From Smithella sp. (GTDB taxonomy: Bacteria > Desulfobacterota > Syntrophia > Syntrophales > Smithellaceae): a DNA stretch of 64,000 nucleotides. This document shows positions 1 through 8,382 of the stretch, one piece after another. Under the pieces are notes generated by a model that made no database searches, was not told the origin of the DNA, and saw only the letters and a program-made list of their open reading frames with translations. The DNA lies in contig JAAZHX010000117.1 of the NCBI GenBank assembly GCA_012510495.1, positions 1 to 64,000 of the forward strand, in the 5' to 3' direction. A program made the translations under genes and the position numbers. The first letter of the stretch is position 1; each line of letters starts with the position of its first letter.

Positions 1-2
1 GC

Positions 3-761
3 GGGATACCCTATGACCTCTATAAAGGCAAACCCTACATCATGGGGCACACCGCGGAATTTATCGCCCAGATGTACGGCATTTCCCGCGAAGAAATGGA
101 CGAAGTCGCCCTGCGCAGCCACAATAACGTGGAGCGCGCCACGAAGGAGGGGGATTTCGCCGAAGAAATCGTTCCGCTCGAGATTCCGCAGAAAAAAGGC
201 AAACCGCCCAAGATTTTTGACAAGGATGAACACTTCCGGCCCGGCATCACCCTGGAAGACTTGAGCAAACTTTCGCCGGCTTTCATTCCCAAAACCGGCA
301 AGGTCACGGCGGGCAACGCTTCGGGGCTTAACGACGCGGCCAGCGCCACGGTCATTATGTCCATGGAAAAGGCGAAGGAGCTGGGCCTCACACCGCTGGC
401 CAAAATCAAGGCGGTCGGATACGGCGGATGCGATCCGTCGCTCATGGGGTTGAGCCCCGTTCCGGCGGTTCGCAGTCTGATGAAGCGTTCCGGCCTGAAG
501 CTGGAGGACTTTGAACTGATCGAGTTGAACGAAGCGTTTGCCGCCCAGTATCTGGGATGTGAAAAAGAGCTGAAAATCAACCGGAAAATTACCAATGTGA
601 ACGGCTCCGGAATCGGTCTGGGCCATCCGGTCGGCGCAACCGGCAACCGGATTATGGTGACGCTCATTCATGCCATGAAGAAGCGCAAAAAGACGCTGGG
701 CCTCGCCACGCTGTGCGGCGGGGGAGGCGTTTCCATCGCGACAGCCATTGAAATGCTGTAA
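3..761 (+). CDS. Thiolase (acetyl-CoA acetyltransferase family), C-terminal part
   Basis: The reading frame is open from the left edge, so the N-terminal half with the nucleophilic Cys lies outside. The visible 252 codons carry late thiolase motifs: NEAFAAQ, GHPVGATG with the active-site His, and a C-terminal CGGGG loop corresponding to the usual CxGGG proton-donor Cys. Family role: thiolytic cleavage of 3-ketoacyl-CoA or condensation of acetyl-CoA. It is followed by a relic dehydrogenase and a dienoyl-CoA-reductase-like flavoprotein, which suggests an acyl-CoA degradation operon. Chain-length specificity cannot be read from the sequence. Confidence 0.9.
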   Translation, partial: GIPYDLYKGKPYIMGHTAEFIAQMYGISREEMDEVALRSHNNVERATKEGDFAEEIVPLEIPQKKGKPPKIFDKDEHFRPGITLEDLSKLSPAFIPKTGKVTAGNASGLNDAASATVIMSMEKAKELGLTPLAKIKAVGYGGCDPSLMGLSPVPAVRSLMKRSGLKLEDFELIELNEAFAAQYLGCEKELKINRKITNVNGSGIGLGHPVGATGNRIMVTLIHAMKKRKKTLGLATLCGGGGVSIATAIEML

Positions 762-790
762 ACACCGTCCCGTCATCGGGGAGGAAGATC

Positions 791-850
791 ACGGAGGATT
801 TAAAAGTCAAAGTTGCTCTGGTGACGGGCGCGGCGATGGGCATGGGCCGG
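791..850 (+). pseudogene. Relic of a short-chain dehydrogenase N-terminus
   Basis: The gap between the thiolase and the flavoprotein translates, in the frame starting at 791, as TEDLKVKVALVTGAAMGMGR. This is the classic SDR nucleotide-binding start (TGxxxGxG). A GAGGA ribosome-binding site lies at 781-785, but the codon where ATG is expected reads ACG. Similarity ends after about 20 codons, where the next gene's leader begins. An SDR would fit an acyl-CoA operon. Seen: motif and missing start. Inferred: decay by deletion. Confidence 0.6.
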
Positions 851-875
851 AGTCGATCAACCATAAGGACGGGAC

Positions 876-2948
876 ATGCGTTATCAACTCCTTTTTTCAG
901 AAGGCCGGATCGGCAACGTGATTTTGCGCAACCGCGTGGTTCTGCCTCCCCTGGAAGTGGGCATGGCCAATTTTGACGGGACCCCTTCCGAGCAGCTCAT
1001 CGCCTATTATGAAGAACGCGCGAAAAACGGCCTCGGACTGCTGATGACCGGCATCACGCGCGTCAATGAACGTCACGGCGCGGGCTTGCCGCGCCAGCTG
1101 GCCATGACGTCCGACCGGCACATCGAACCCTTTGCCCGCATGGTCGAACGCGTTCACCGCCACGGCACAAAAATTTTCTGCCAGCTGCACCACCCCGGCC
1201 GTCAGAGCAATTCGCTGATGATCGGGTCCTGGCCTCTCATGGAACGGATCGGCCGCCTCTGGCCGGGGTACTGGAAACATTTTTTCAAGCTGGTGCCCGC
1301 GGCGGAAAAGTTTGCTAAAACCGGCCTGGCGCCGGCCGTTGTGGCGCCTTCGGCCATAGCCTGCGAATATTCCAAACAGAAAACGAGGGCTTTGTCGAAC
1401 CGGGAAGTCCGAAGCCTGATCGGCGACTTCGTCCGGGCCGCGCGCCGCGTTCAGCAAACCCGCGCCGACGGCGTCGAACTGCATGCCGCGCACGGCTATC
1501 TCATCCAGCAGTTTCTGAGCCCCCGCACCAACCGGCGAACGGATGAATACGGCGGGTCCTTTGAAAACCGTATGCGCTTTATCCTGGAGATCATCCGCGG
1601 CATCCGCGGTCTCTGCGGTCCGGATTTTCCCATTATTGTCCGTCTGGCCGTGGACGAATACTACCGCTCAATCGGCAAGCCCGGCCTGGGCATTGAACTG
1701 GCGCAGGGCGTGGAGATTGCCAGGCGCCTGGAACAGGCCGGCGTCGATGCCCTCGATGTTTCCTCGGCCAACTATGAAACCATGAACTACTGGCTGGAGC
1801 CAGCCTCCTTTGAACCGGGATGGCGCAAGAATCTGGCCCGCGCCGTCAAGGAAAAGGTCGGGATACCGGTGCTGGCCGCCAATGTGATCCGGAGCCCGGA
1901 GCAGGCCGAGGCGCAGCTTCAGGGAGGGTGCCAGGATTTTGTCTGTCTGGGACGCCCGCATCTGGCGGATCCGGCCTGGTCGGGAAAAGCCGCCCTGGGC
2001 CGCGAACAGGACATCCGGCGCTGCATCAGCTGCCTGTGGTGCTTTGAGTCCTTTTTGACCAATGCCGCCAGGGGAGAGACGCTGGAATGCGCCGTCAATC
2101 CGCGTCTTGGCCGTGAACGCGAAACGGCCGATCCTCTGAAGAACGGCGCTGGCCGCGTGGTGGTCATTATCGGCGCGGGGCCAGCCGGACTTTCCGCGGC
2201 TGAGATTCTGGGCTTGCGGGGATTCAAACCCATCGTTCTGGAAAAGAACGCCTTCGTGGGAGGACAGCTCCAACTGGCCAACAAGCCCCCCAAAAAGGAA
2301 AAGATCAACTGGTGCTTTGCCGATCTGGAGCATGCCGCGGTGCAAAACGGGGCCGAAATCAGGTTCAATACGGAGGCCACACCCGCGTTAGTGAGGGCTT
2401 TTGCTCCCTATGCCGTTATGGTGGCCACCGGGGCAAAAGCCGTCGTCCCGCCCGTGGAGGGGGTTCATCTTCCACATGTCTGCACCGTCACGGAAATCCT
2501 GAACGGTGCGATCCGGGTCAAAAATCAGCGGGTTGCCGTGATCGGCTCGGGCATGACCGGCCTGGAAACAGCGGAGAAACTGGCGGAGGAAGGCAACCGG
2601 GTCCTGGTCGTGGAAATGATGGATCAGATCGCGCCGGGCGTCCATCTTCAGCATGTGGACGACATCCTCCCGCGACTGAAAGCGTACGCAACGGACTTTA
2701 TCACCGGCCACAAACTGGTCCAAATTTTGGCAGACGCCATTTTTCTGGAAAGCGCCGCCGGCGGCAAACGCCGCGAAGAGAAGACCGATGCCGTTGTTCT
2801 TTCCGTCGGTGTGCAAAGCAACAACGCGCTGGCCGCTGCGCTTCAATCTCACTTTCCCAGACTCTGCGTCATCGGCGACGCCCGCAAGGTCGGCCGTATT
2901 CCCCAGGCTGTGAGAGATGGTTTTGACACAGCCTGGAATTTGATGTAA
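876..2948 (+). CDS. Old-Yellow-Enzyme family Fe-S flavoprotein (2,4-dienoyl-CoA reductase-like)
   Basis: 690 residues, the usual length for the FMN/4Fe-4S/FAD multidomain reductases (FadH, TMADH, BaiCD). An N-terminal OYE barrel (about 1-370) has HAAHGY at 203-208 and the family signature SPRTNRRTDEYGGS. The cluster cysteines are C383, C386, C389 and C405 before AVNP. This CxxCxxC spacing resembles trimethylamine dehydrogenase more than FadH (CxxCxxxC). The C-terminal FAD/NAD(P) half has GAGPAG near 433 and a second GSGMTG fingerprint. It probably reduces an enoyl/dienoyl thioester or enone. It lies 33 bp ahead of an SCP2-like gene in the same operon. The exact substrate is unknown. Confidence 0.85.
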   Translation: MRYQLLFSEGRIGNVILRNRVVLPPLEVGMANFDGTPSEQLIAYYEERAKNGLGLLMTGITRVNERHGAGLPRQLAMTSDRHIEPFARMVERVHRHGTKIFCQLHHPGRQSNSLMIGSWPLMERIGRLWPGYWKHFFKLVPAAEKFAKTGLAPAVVAPSAIACEYSKQKTRALSNREVRSLIGDFVRAARRVQQTRADGVELHAAHGYLIQQFLSPRTNRRTDEYGGSFENRMRFILEIIRGIRGLCGPDFPIIVRLAVDEYYRSIGKPGLGIELAQGVEIARRLEQAGVDALDVSSANYETMNYWLEPASFEPGWRKNLARAVKEKVGIPVLAANVIRSPEQAEAQLQGGCQDFVCLGRPHLADPAWSGKAALGREQDIRRCISCLWCFESFLTNAARGETLECAVNPRLGRERETADPLKNGAGRVVVIIGAGPAGLSAAEILGLRGFKPIVLEKNAFVGGQLQLANKPPKKEKINWCFADLEHAAVQNGAEIRFNTEATPALVRAFAPYAVMVATGAKAVVPPVEGVHLPHVCTVTEILNGAIRVKNQRVAVIGSGMTGLETAEKLAEEGNRVLVVEMMDQIAPGVHLQHVDDILPRLKAYATDFITGHKLVQILADAIFLESAAGGKRREEKTDAVVLSVGVQSNNALAAALQSHFPRLCVIGDARKVGRIPQAVRDGFDTAWNLM

Positions 2949-2981
2949 AAGAAAAAACCCATCAAACAGGAGGATCGGAGG

Positions 2982-3512
2982 ATGAGCATCATCAAAGACG
3001 TTCCATCCGGGACCAAGCCGCTTATGCGGGCGTATGTGGCGATTTTTCTGTGGTTCACCGGCCGGGCCGTTCAGGCCGCCGCCCGGGTCGATCGCGAGGT
3101 CAAAGAGGAATTCGATTCGCTCCCCGACGATTTCACTTTTTCCCTGGGATGTATTCCCAACGACCCCCGAATGGTGATCGGCAAGGAACAAGGCAGGGTG
3201 AAGTATCTCGGCGGCGATCCGAAGGGCCGGCGCGTTCATGTTCGGCTGATCATTAAAAGCATCGATGCCGCCTTTCTTCTTTTGTCTTTTCAGGAAAGCA
3301 CTGCTTTATCCACGGCCCGCAACCGCCTGATGGTCGATGGCGAGATTCCGCAGGCCCTTTCCGTTATCCGGGTTCTCAACATCGTGGAGGTTTACCTCCT
3401 ACCCAAAATCATCGCCTCTCTGGCGGTGAAACGATACCCCTCCTGGTGGTCGATGGGCCGTAAGCTCGGAGGGCGGATCGGCGTCTATACCCGTACACTG
3501 CTAGGCATCTGA
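2982..3512 (+). CDS. SCP2-like sterol/acyl-binding domain protein (tentative)
   Basis: 176 residues starting at ATG after an AGGAGGATCGGAGG ribosome-binding site. No catalytic motif is visible. The pattern of an early F-x-S-L strand, a G-rich turn (YLGGDPKG) and a late segment (MVDGEIPQAL) followed by an amphipathic helix is reminiscent of the SCP2 lipid-carrier fold, which shields acyl chains in a hydrophobic tunnel. It sits between the flavoprotein and the Fe-ADH pair with 15-33 bp gaps, so it is probably co-transcribed. A carrier role for a hydrophobic substrate of the operon is inference; it may be an unrelated hypothetical. Confidence 0.5.
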   Translation: MSIIKDVPSGTKPLMRAYVAIFLWFTGRAVQAAARVDREVKEEFDSLPDDFTFSLGCIPNDPRMVIGKEQGRVKYLGGDPKGRRVHVRLIIKSIDAAFLLLSFQESTALSTARNRLMVDGEIPQALSVIRVLNIVEVYLLPKIIASLAVKRYPSWWSMGRKLGGRIGVYTRTLLGI

Positions 3513-3527
3513 CGAAAGGAAAAACCC

Positions 3528-4694
3528 ATGGATCTTTCAGCCGGTTTTGTATTTACCTGTCCGTTCAAAACCAATTCCGGAAACAAGGCGCTTTCGCACC
3601 TGCCGGTGGAACTGGCCGGTCTCAATGCCGCGAGGCCTCTGGTTGTTGCCTCCGCCGGGACCGAAGGCCGGAAGGCCGTGAAAATTCTGAGGAGCGCTTT
3701 TGGCGATTCGGGAATGACGCTGGGCCTTTTCGACAACGTGACTCAAACAGCCGATCTTGGCCTCGTCGATCACCTGAAGAACCTCTGCCTGGAAAAAAAG
3801 TACGATGCCGTCATTGCCCTGGGTGGAGGAAAAGCCGCCGATGTTGCCAAGGTGCTGAACCTGGCGGTCTCGTTGAAGACGCCGGACGTGCGGCAGCTTC
3901 TGCCGGAAGCGCCCATCCGCGTCCGCCTGTTGCCGCTGGTGGTCGCGCCGGCCGCCGGCGCTGACGGCCTGGAAACGTCGCGATTCGCCCATCTGGGAAG
4001 GAAAGTGTTTTCCTCTGAATCTCTGGCGCCCGTCTTGGCCGTTCTGGATCCGCGCCTGGCAAAGGGAAAAAGTTCGATCGGGATGGCCGCGGCGGGTATT
4101 GCCGCGCTGGGCCGCGCGGTGGAGTCGCACATTCAGGCGGATCAAAACCCGTTTCGAAAAGCCTATTCCTTCGCCGCCATCCGCTTTGTCAGGGAAAATC
4201 TTTCGGTCGCCGTTGCCGATCCGGGCAATCGAAAAGCGGCGCTCGCCTTGTTGAATGCGGCTGCGATGTCCGGCTGCGCCTTTTCCAACGCGGCGGCGGG
4301 CAGACTCCACAAACTCGGGCAGGTTTTTTACGATCTGCTGGGTATTCCCCAGGGCGTGATCATGGCCATGTGCCTGCCCCATATTCTGGGAGATTATCTC
4401 AAAGAGGGCCAATATGACCTGGCGGCCCTTTTTCAACCTCTGGCCGGAGACGATGCGTTTGCGCGGACGCCTGCCGGGAAGCGGGCAGAGGCCGCTTGCG
4501 ACCTGCTGAACCGCCTTCTGAAAGAACTTCAGAACGCCCTGGGAAAAGATCTGCCGAAAAGCCTCGCGGAGGCGGGCGTTTCCGGCTACAGGAAAGAGGA
4601 AATTCTGGACGTTCTGGGCGCGGATGCAGAAGGACGTTATCTGTGCGGCGTTGTCGAACGGGTGGCCAACGGAAGACCGGAAAGGAAGGGGTGA
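3528..4694 (+). CDS. Degenerate iron-alcohol-dehydrogenase-like protein (probable pseudoenzyme)
   Basis: 388 residues with the Fe-ADH layout: GGGKAADVAK corresponds to the NAD-binding GGGSxxDxAK, and SGCAFSNAAAG to the helical AG-FSN segment. The metal site is largely lost. The usual TG-D-ALSHAVE reads AGIAALGRAVE (Asp to Ala, His to Arg), and the PHG ligand reads PQG. The second catalytic His in the VHxxxH segment is Gln, and only the first His there (LHKLG) remains. PTTAGTGSEV has become PAAGADGLETS. The frame is intact and a good GAAAGG site precedes the start, so it is expressed protein rather than debris. It ends 5 bp before an intact paralogue, suggesting a non-catalytic partner. Confidence 0.75.
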   Translation: MDLSAGFVFTCPFKTNSGNKALSHLPVELAGLNAARPLVVASAGTEGRKAVKILRSAFGDSGMTLGLFDNVTQTADLGLVDHLKNLCLEKKYDAVIALGGGKAADVAKVLNLAVSLKTPDVRQLLPEAPIRVRLLPLVVAPAAGADGLETSRFAHLGRKVFSSESLAPVLAVLDPRLAKGKSSIGMAAAGIAALGRAVESHIQADQNPFRKAYSFAAIRFVRENLSVAVADPGNRKAALALLNAAAMSGCAFSNAAAGRLHKLGQVFYDLLGIPQGVIMAMCLPHILGDYLKEGQYDLAALFQPLAGDDAFARTPAGKRAEAACDLLNRLLKELQNALGKDLPKSLAEAGVSGYRKEEILDVLGADAEGRYLCGVVERVANGRPERKG

Positions 4695-4699
4695 TTCCG

Positions 4700-5947
4700 A
4701 TGCTGTTGCCGGATTATTATGAATTCTGCTGTCGCGTAAAAATCGTTGCAGGTCATGACGCCCTGGAAAAAATACCGGATCTGCTGATCGAAAAGGGTGC
4801 GAAAAAACCCCTGATCATTACGGACAAGGGGATTGCCGGCGCGGGCCTCATCGATATCGTTTCCCGGGCGATCGGGGACCGCGTGGCCGCAGGCCTTGTT
4901 GCCGATGATGTTCCCCCCGATTCAGATCTCCGGGTCGTCAACCGGCTGGCGCGTCTTTACCGGGACCATGCTTGCGACTCTCTTTTGGCTGTCGGCGGCG
5001 GTTCCGTCATGGATACGGCCAAGGGGGTCAATATCGTCGTTTCAGAAAACGCCGACGATCTGATGGCTTTCAGCGGCGCCGGAGCATTGAATCGGCGTCT
5101 GAAGCCCCTGATTGCCGTGCCGACCACGGCGGGCACGGGTTCGGAAGTGACTCAGGTGGCTGTTGTCAAGGACCATGAAAAGCATCTGAAGATGGCTTTC
5201 ACCAGTTATTTTCTGCTGCCCGACATTGCCGTGCTCGATTCCCGGATGACCTTGACCATGCCGCCCTTCATCACGGCCATGACCGGCATGGATGCCATGA
5301 GCCATGCCGTGGAAGCCTACTATTGCCTTCAGAAAAACCCGCTGAGCGACGCCCATTCTCTGGCCGCCGTCGGCATGATTTACCGGTATCTGCCTCTGGC
5401 CGCGAAGAACCCGGAAGACCGCGACAGCCGCCTGGCCATGGCCGTTGCCGCCTGTCTGGCGGGCATTGCCTTTTCCAATTCCATGGTCGGACTGGTTCAC
5501 AATCTCGGTCACGCAACCGGCTCCGTCTGCGGTGTTCCCCACGGCCTTTGCATGGCGATTCTGCTGCCCTACGGTCTGGAATACAACATGCACAAGCGCG
5601 GCGGGGTCATGGAGGATCTGCTGTTGCCCATGGCGGGCGAGGAGGTTTACCTGGCCACGCCCCCGGAGCGGCGGGCGGAAAAAGTCGTGTCCCTGATCCG
5701 CGGCCTCAATGAAGATCTTCACGCCGTCACCGGCGGCCGGCACGCCAGGTGTTTGCAGGAGATCAGGGATCGGGAGGGGAAGCTGTCGGTGCCCCGTGAC
5801 GTTCTGCCGGAAATCGCCGCCGCGGCGCTGCTGGACGGAGCGTCCATTTATAATCCGGAGGATACGGATTTCGAGGACAATCGAATGGTTCTGGAGGCAG
5901 CCTGGGAAGGAAAGCCCCTGGACAGGACTCGCGTGAAAAAAGGCTGA
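4700..5947 (+). CDS. Iron-containing alcohol dehydrogenase
   Basis: 415 residues from the ATG at 4700, chosen because AAAGGAAGGGG lies 9-19 bp upstream and the protein then matches family length. All hallmarks are present: GGGSVMDTAK, PTTAGTGSEVT, and metal ligands in TGMDAMSHAVE (Asp and His) and VHNLGHATGSVCGVPHG (two His plus the second conserved His). It catalyses NAD(P)-dependent interconversion of an alcohol, hydroxyacid or diol with its carbonyl. It is directly followed (19 bp) by the aldehyde:ferredoxin oxidoreductase, so alcohol to aldehyde to acid oxidation, or the reverse, is the natural reading. The substrate is not determinable. Confidence 0.9.
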   Translation: MLLPDYYEFCCRVKIVAGHDALEKIPDLLIEKGAKKPLIITDKGIAGAGLIDIVSRAIGDRVAAGLVADDVPPDSDLRVVNRLARLYRDHACDSLLAVGGGSVMDTAKGVNIVVSENADDLMAFSGAGALNRRLKPLIAVPTTAGTGSEVTQVAVVKDHEKHLKMAFTSYFLLPDIAVLDSRMTLTMPPFITAMTGMDAMSHAVEAYYCLQKNPLSDAHSLAAVGMIYRYLPLAAKNPEDRDSRLAMAVAACLAGIAFSNSMVGLVHNLGHATGSVCGVPHGLCMAILLPYGLEYNMHKRGGVMEDLLLPMAGEEVYLATPPERRAEKVVSLIRGLNEDLHAVTGGRHARCLQEIRDREGKLSVPRDVLPEIAAAALLDGASIYNPEDTDFEDNRMVLEAAWEGKPLDRTRVKKG

Positions 5948-5966
5948 AAAACGAAAGGGAGCCCTC

Positions 5967-7916
5967 ATGAACAGACCTTACATGGGAAAAATCCTCATGG
6001 TGGATTTGTCCAACCGGACAATGACGGAAGAAGAAATCCCCGACCGGGTTTATGAACAGTATCTGTCCGGCATGGGGCTGGGCGCTTATATCCTGTATAA
6101 CCGGATGCCTGCGGGCGCCGATCCGCTGGGCCCGGACAACATCCTCGGCTTCTGCTCCGGCTTTCTCACGGGAACCGGCAGCCTCTTTTCCGGCCGCTGG
6201 ACGCTCGTGGGAAAATCGCCGCTTACCAGGGGCTGGGGCGACGCAAACTGCGGCGGCACCTTTTCTCCGGCCATCAAACATTGCGGTTATGACGCCATTT
6301 TCTTTACCGGCATCAGCTCCGGCCCCGTCTATCTGTATGTAAAAAACGGCAAAGCGTCTCTGAAAGACGCAGCGGACCTCTGGGGACTCGACGCCGTCGA
6401 GACGGAAGAAGCGCTCAAAAAGCAATACGGTCCAAAAGCGGCCGTGGCCGTCATCGGCCCCGCGGGCGAGAAGCTTTCGCTGATTTCCGGCGTTTGCAGC
6501 GACAAGGGCCGGATCGCCGCCCGGTCGGGTCTGGGCGCCGTCATGGGCGTCAAAAAACTCAAAGCGGTTGTTCTCGACGGCGTTCAGAGAATCGGCGCGC
6601 ACGATCCGGCGGAAATGAAACGGCTGAGCCGGCACTGCAACAAATGGGTGAATTTTCCCCTGACCCTTCCCCCGGGAAGCGTTCTTGCATATCTTGGCGC
6701 CTTCATGCGGATCACGCCGGTTCTTTTTCCCCAGGACGGTCTTTTATACAAAACAATTCTGAAGAAATGGGGCACGGGAGGCATGAACCAGTTGTCTGTC
6801 GAAATGGGAGATTCACCTCTGAAAAACTGGGACGGCTCCAATCGCGATTTTCCCATGTCGAAATCCCGGACCATCAATCCGGACATTATTAAAAGCATGG
6901 AGATCGTGAAGTACCACTGTTATTCCTGTCCCGTGGGATGCGGCGGCATCTGCGCCACGAAGGGGAAATATCCCCATACCCACAAACCCGAATATGAAAC
7001 GGTTCTGGCGCTGGGCGGCCTGTGCATGAACGAGGACCTGGACAGCATCTTTTACTTGAACGAGTTTCTCAATCGGGCCGGCATGGATACGATTTCCGCG
7101 GGCGCAACAGCGGCGTTTGCCGTCGAGTGCTACGAAAAGGGCATTCTCACCAAAGAAGACACGGGCGGTCTGGATCTGAAATGGGGAAATGCGGAGGCGA
7201 TTGTCTCCCTCCTCCGGAAAATGGTCGACCGGGAGGGCATCGGCGATCTTCTGGCCGACGGCACGAAAATTGCCGCTCAAAAAATCGGCAAAGGATCGGA
7301 AGCCTGCGCCGTCCACGCCGGCGGTCAGGAGCCGGCGATGCACGACGGCCGGAACGATCCGGGATTCAATGTCCACTACAGTCTGGAGCCGACGCCGGGC
7401 CGTCACACGCTGGGCGCCCATCTGTATTACGAAATGTTTCAGTTGTGGAAGCGCGTGAAAGGGGTTCCCAGGCCTGCCCCGCTTTTCACGAAGAACAGCA
7501 AGTATGCGATCGACGGAGAAAAGGCGCGGGCGGCCGCCGCGTGCAGCAAGTTCATGAGCCTGGCCAACGGCGCGGGTATGTGCATGTTCGGCCTTTTCAT
7601 CGGAGCCAAAAGAGTTCCGACCTTCGACTGGCTGAACGCGGCGACGGGCTGGCGGCTGACCCCCGAAGACTACATGACCATCGGCGAGCGTATCCAGACG
7701 CTGAAGCAGGCTTTCAACGTCAAACACGGCATTGAGCCGAGAAACAATTTCATCAGCGGCCGCGCTTTGGGTAATCCGCCCCAAAAGCGGGGCGCGAACA
7801 AGGGAAGGTTCGTAGATATTGAAAAACTTGCGCCCGGCTACTGGGAAGAATTCGGATGGGATGCGGCCACCGGCAAGCCCAAAGAGGAAACCCTGCGCAA
7901 ACTGGGAATACAATAA
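5967..7916 (+). CDS. aor: Aldehyde:ferredoxin oxidoreductase (tungstopterin enzyme)
   Basis: 649 residues, close to the 605-620 typical of AOR. The N-terminal pterin-binding domain begins KILMVDLSNR and includes GRWTLVGKSP and SPAIKHCGYDA. The 4Fe-4S cysteines are C318, C321 and C325, with a fourth in the late GAGMCMFG segment, as in AOR. It interconverts aldehydes and carboxylates with ferredoxin, in the cytoplasm, using a W (or Mo) bis-pterin cofactor. The next gene, 10 bp downstream, encodes a multi-cluster ferredoxin, its likely electron partner; the following genes look like pterin-cofactor handling proteins. Which metal it uses cannot be told from sequence alone. Confidence 0.9.
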   Translation: MNRPYMGKILMVDLSNRTMTEEEIPDRVYEQYLSGMGLGAYILYNRMPAGADPLGPDNILGFCSGFLTGTGSLFSGRWTLVGKSPLTRGWGDANCGGTFSPAIKHCGYDAIFFTGISSGPVYLYVKNGKASLKDAADLWGLDAVETEEALKKQYGPKAAVAVIGPAGEKLSLISGVCSDKGRIAARSGLGAVMGVKKLKAVVLDGVQRIGAHDPAEMKRLSRHCNKWVNFPLTLPPGSVLAYLGAFMRITPVLFPQDGLLYKTILKKWGTGGMNQLSVEMGDSPLKNWDGSNRDFPMSKSRTINPDIIKSMEIVKYHCYSCPVGCGGICATKGKYPHTHKPEYETVLALGGLCMNEDLDSIFYLNEFLNRAGMDTISAGATAAFAVECYEKGILTKEDTGGLDLKWGNAEAIVSLLRKMVDREGIGDLLADGTKIAAQKIGKGSEACAVHAGGQEPAMHDGRNDPGFNVHYSLEPTPGRHTLGAHLYYEMFQLWKRVKGVPRPAPLFTKNSKYAIDGEKARAAAACSKFMSLANGAGMCMFGLFIGAKRVPTFDWLNAATGWRLTPEDYMTIGERIQTLKQAFNVKHGIEPRNNFISGRALGNPPQKRGANKGRFVDIEKLAPGYWEEFGWDAATGKPKEETLRKLGIQ

Positions 7917-7926
7917 GAGGTTACCT

Positions 7927-8382
7927 ATGGCCTACACGATCACGGAAAAATGCAACGGTTGCGGCGCCTGTGTGCGCCTGTGTCCGGCGGACGCCATCTC
8001 GGGCGAAAAAAAGAAGCTCCATACGATCGACGCGGCCTTGTGCATCGAATGCGGCGTCTGCGGCCGGATATGCCCACAGTCTGCCCTGCTGGATGCGGCA
8101 GGGATTCCGTGCGCGATGATCAAGCGCTCCGAGTGGCCCCGGCCGGAGGTTCTTCTGAAGGCCTGCATCGCCTGCACGATTTGTGTTGACGCATGTCCGG
8201 CGGGGTGCCTGGCGATGTCGGATGTTCCCCGCGACAAAGGCGTGGACGCTTTTCCGTATCTGAAGGATCCCAAAGCCTGTATCGGCTGCGCGTTTTGCAG
8301 TCGGGAATGCCCGGTGGACGCCATCGTAATGAAATCACCGGCGCCCGCGCAGAAACCGGCCGCTGCCGGTGATTCAGCATGA
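7927..8382 (+). CDS. Ferredoxin-like protein with four 4Fe-4S motifs
   Basis: 151 residues from the ATG at 7927 (AAGAGG just upstream). There are four CxxCxxCxxxCP motifs: CNGCGACVRLCP, CIECGVCGRICP, CIACTICVDACP and CIGCAFCSRECP. They are arranged as two 2x[4Fe-4S] modules joined by a short linker. A C-terminal Pro/Ala-rich tail follows. The position directly after aor, and a 4-bp ATGA overlap with the next gene, make it the probable electron acceptor or donor subunit of the aldehyde oxidoreductase. It could also pass electrons onward to the OYE-type flavoprotein. Confidence 0.88.
   Translation: MAYTITEKCNGCGACVRLCPADAISGEKKKLHTIDAALCIECGVCGRICPQSALLDAAGIPCAMIKRSEWPRPEVLLKACIACTICVDACPAGCLAMSDVPRDKGVDAFPYLKDPKACIGCAFCSRECPVDAIVMKSPAPAQKPAAAGDSA

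Noticed and set aside
897-1493. Long minus-strand frame inside the flavoprotein gene
   Set aside because: No recognisable domain, and it overlaps a clear OYE-family gene; a GC-rich shadow frame.
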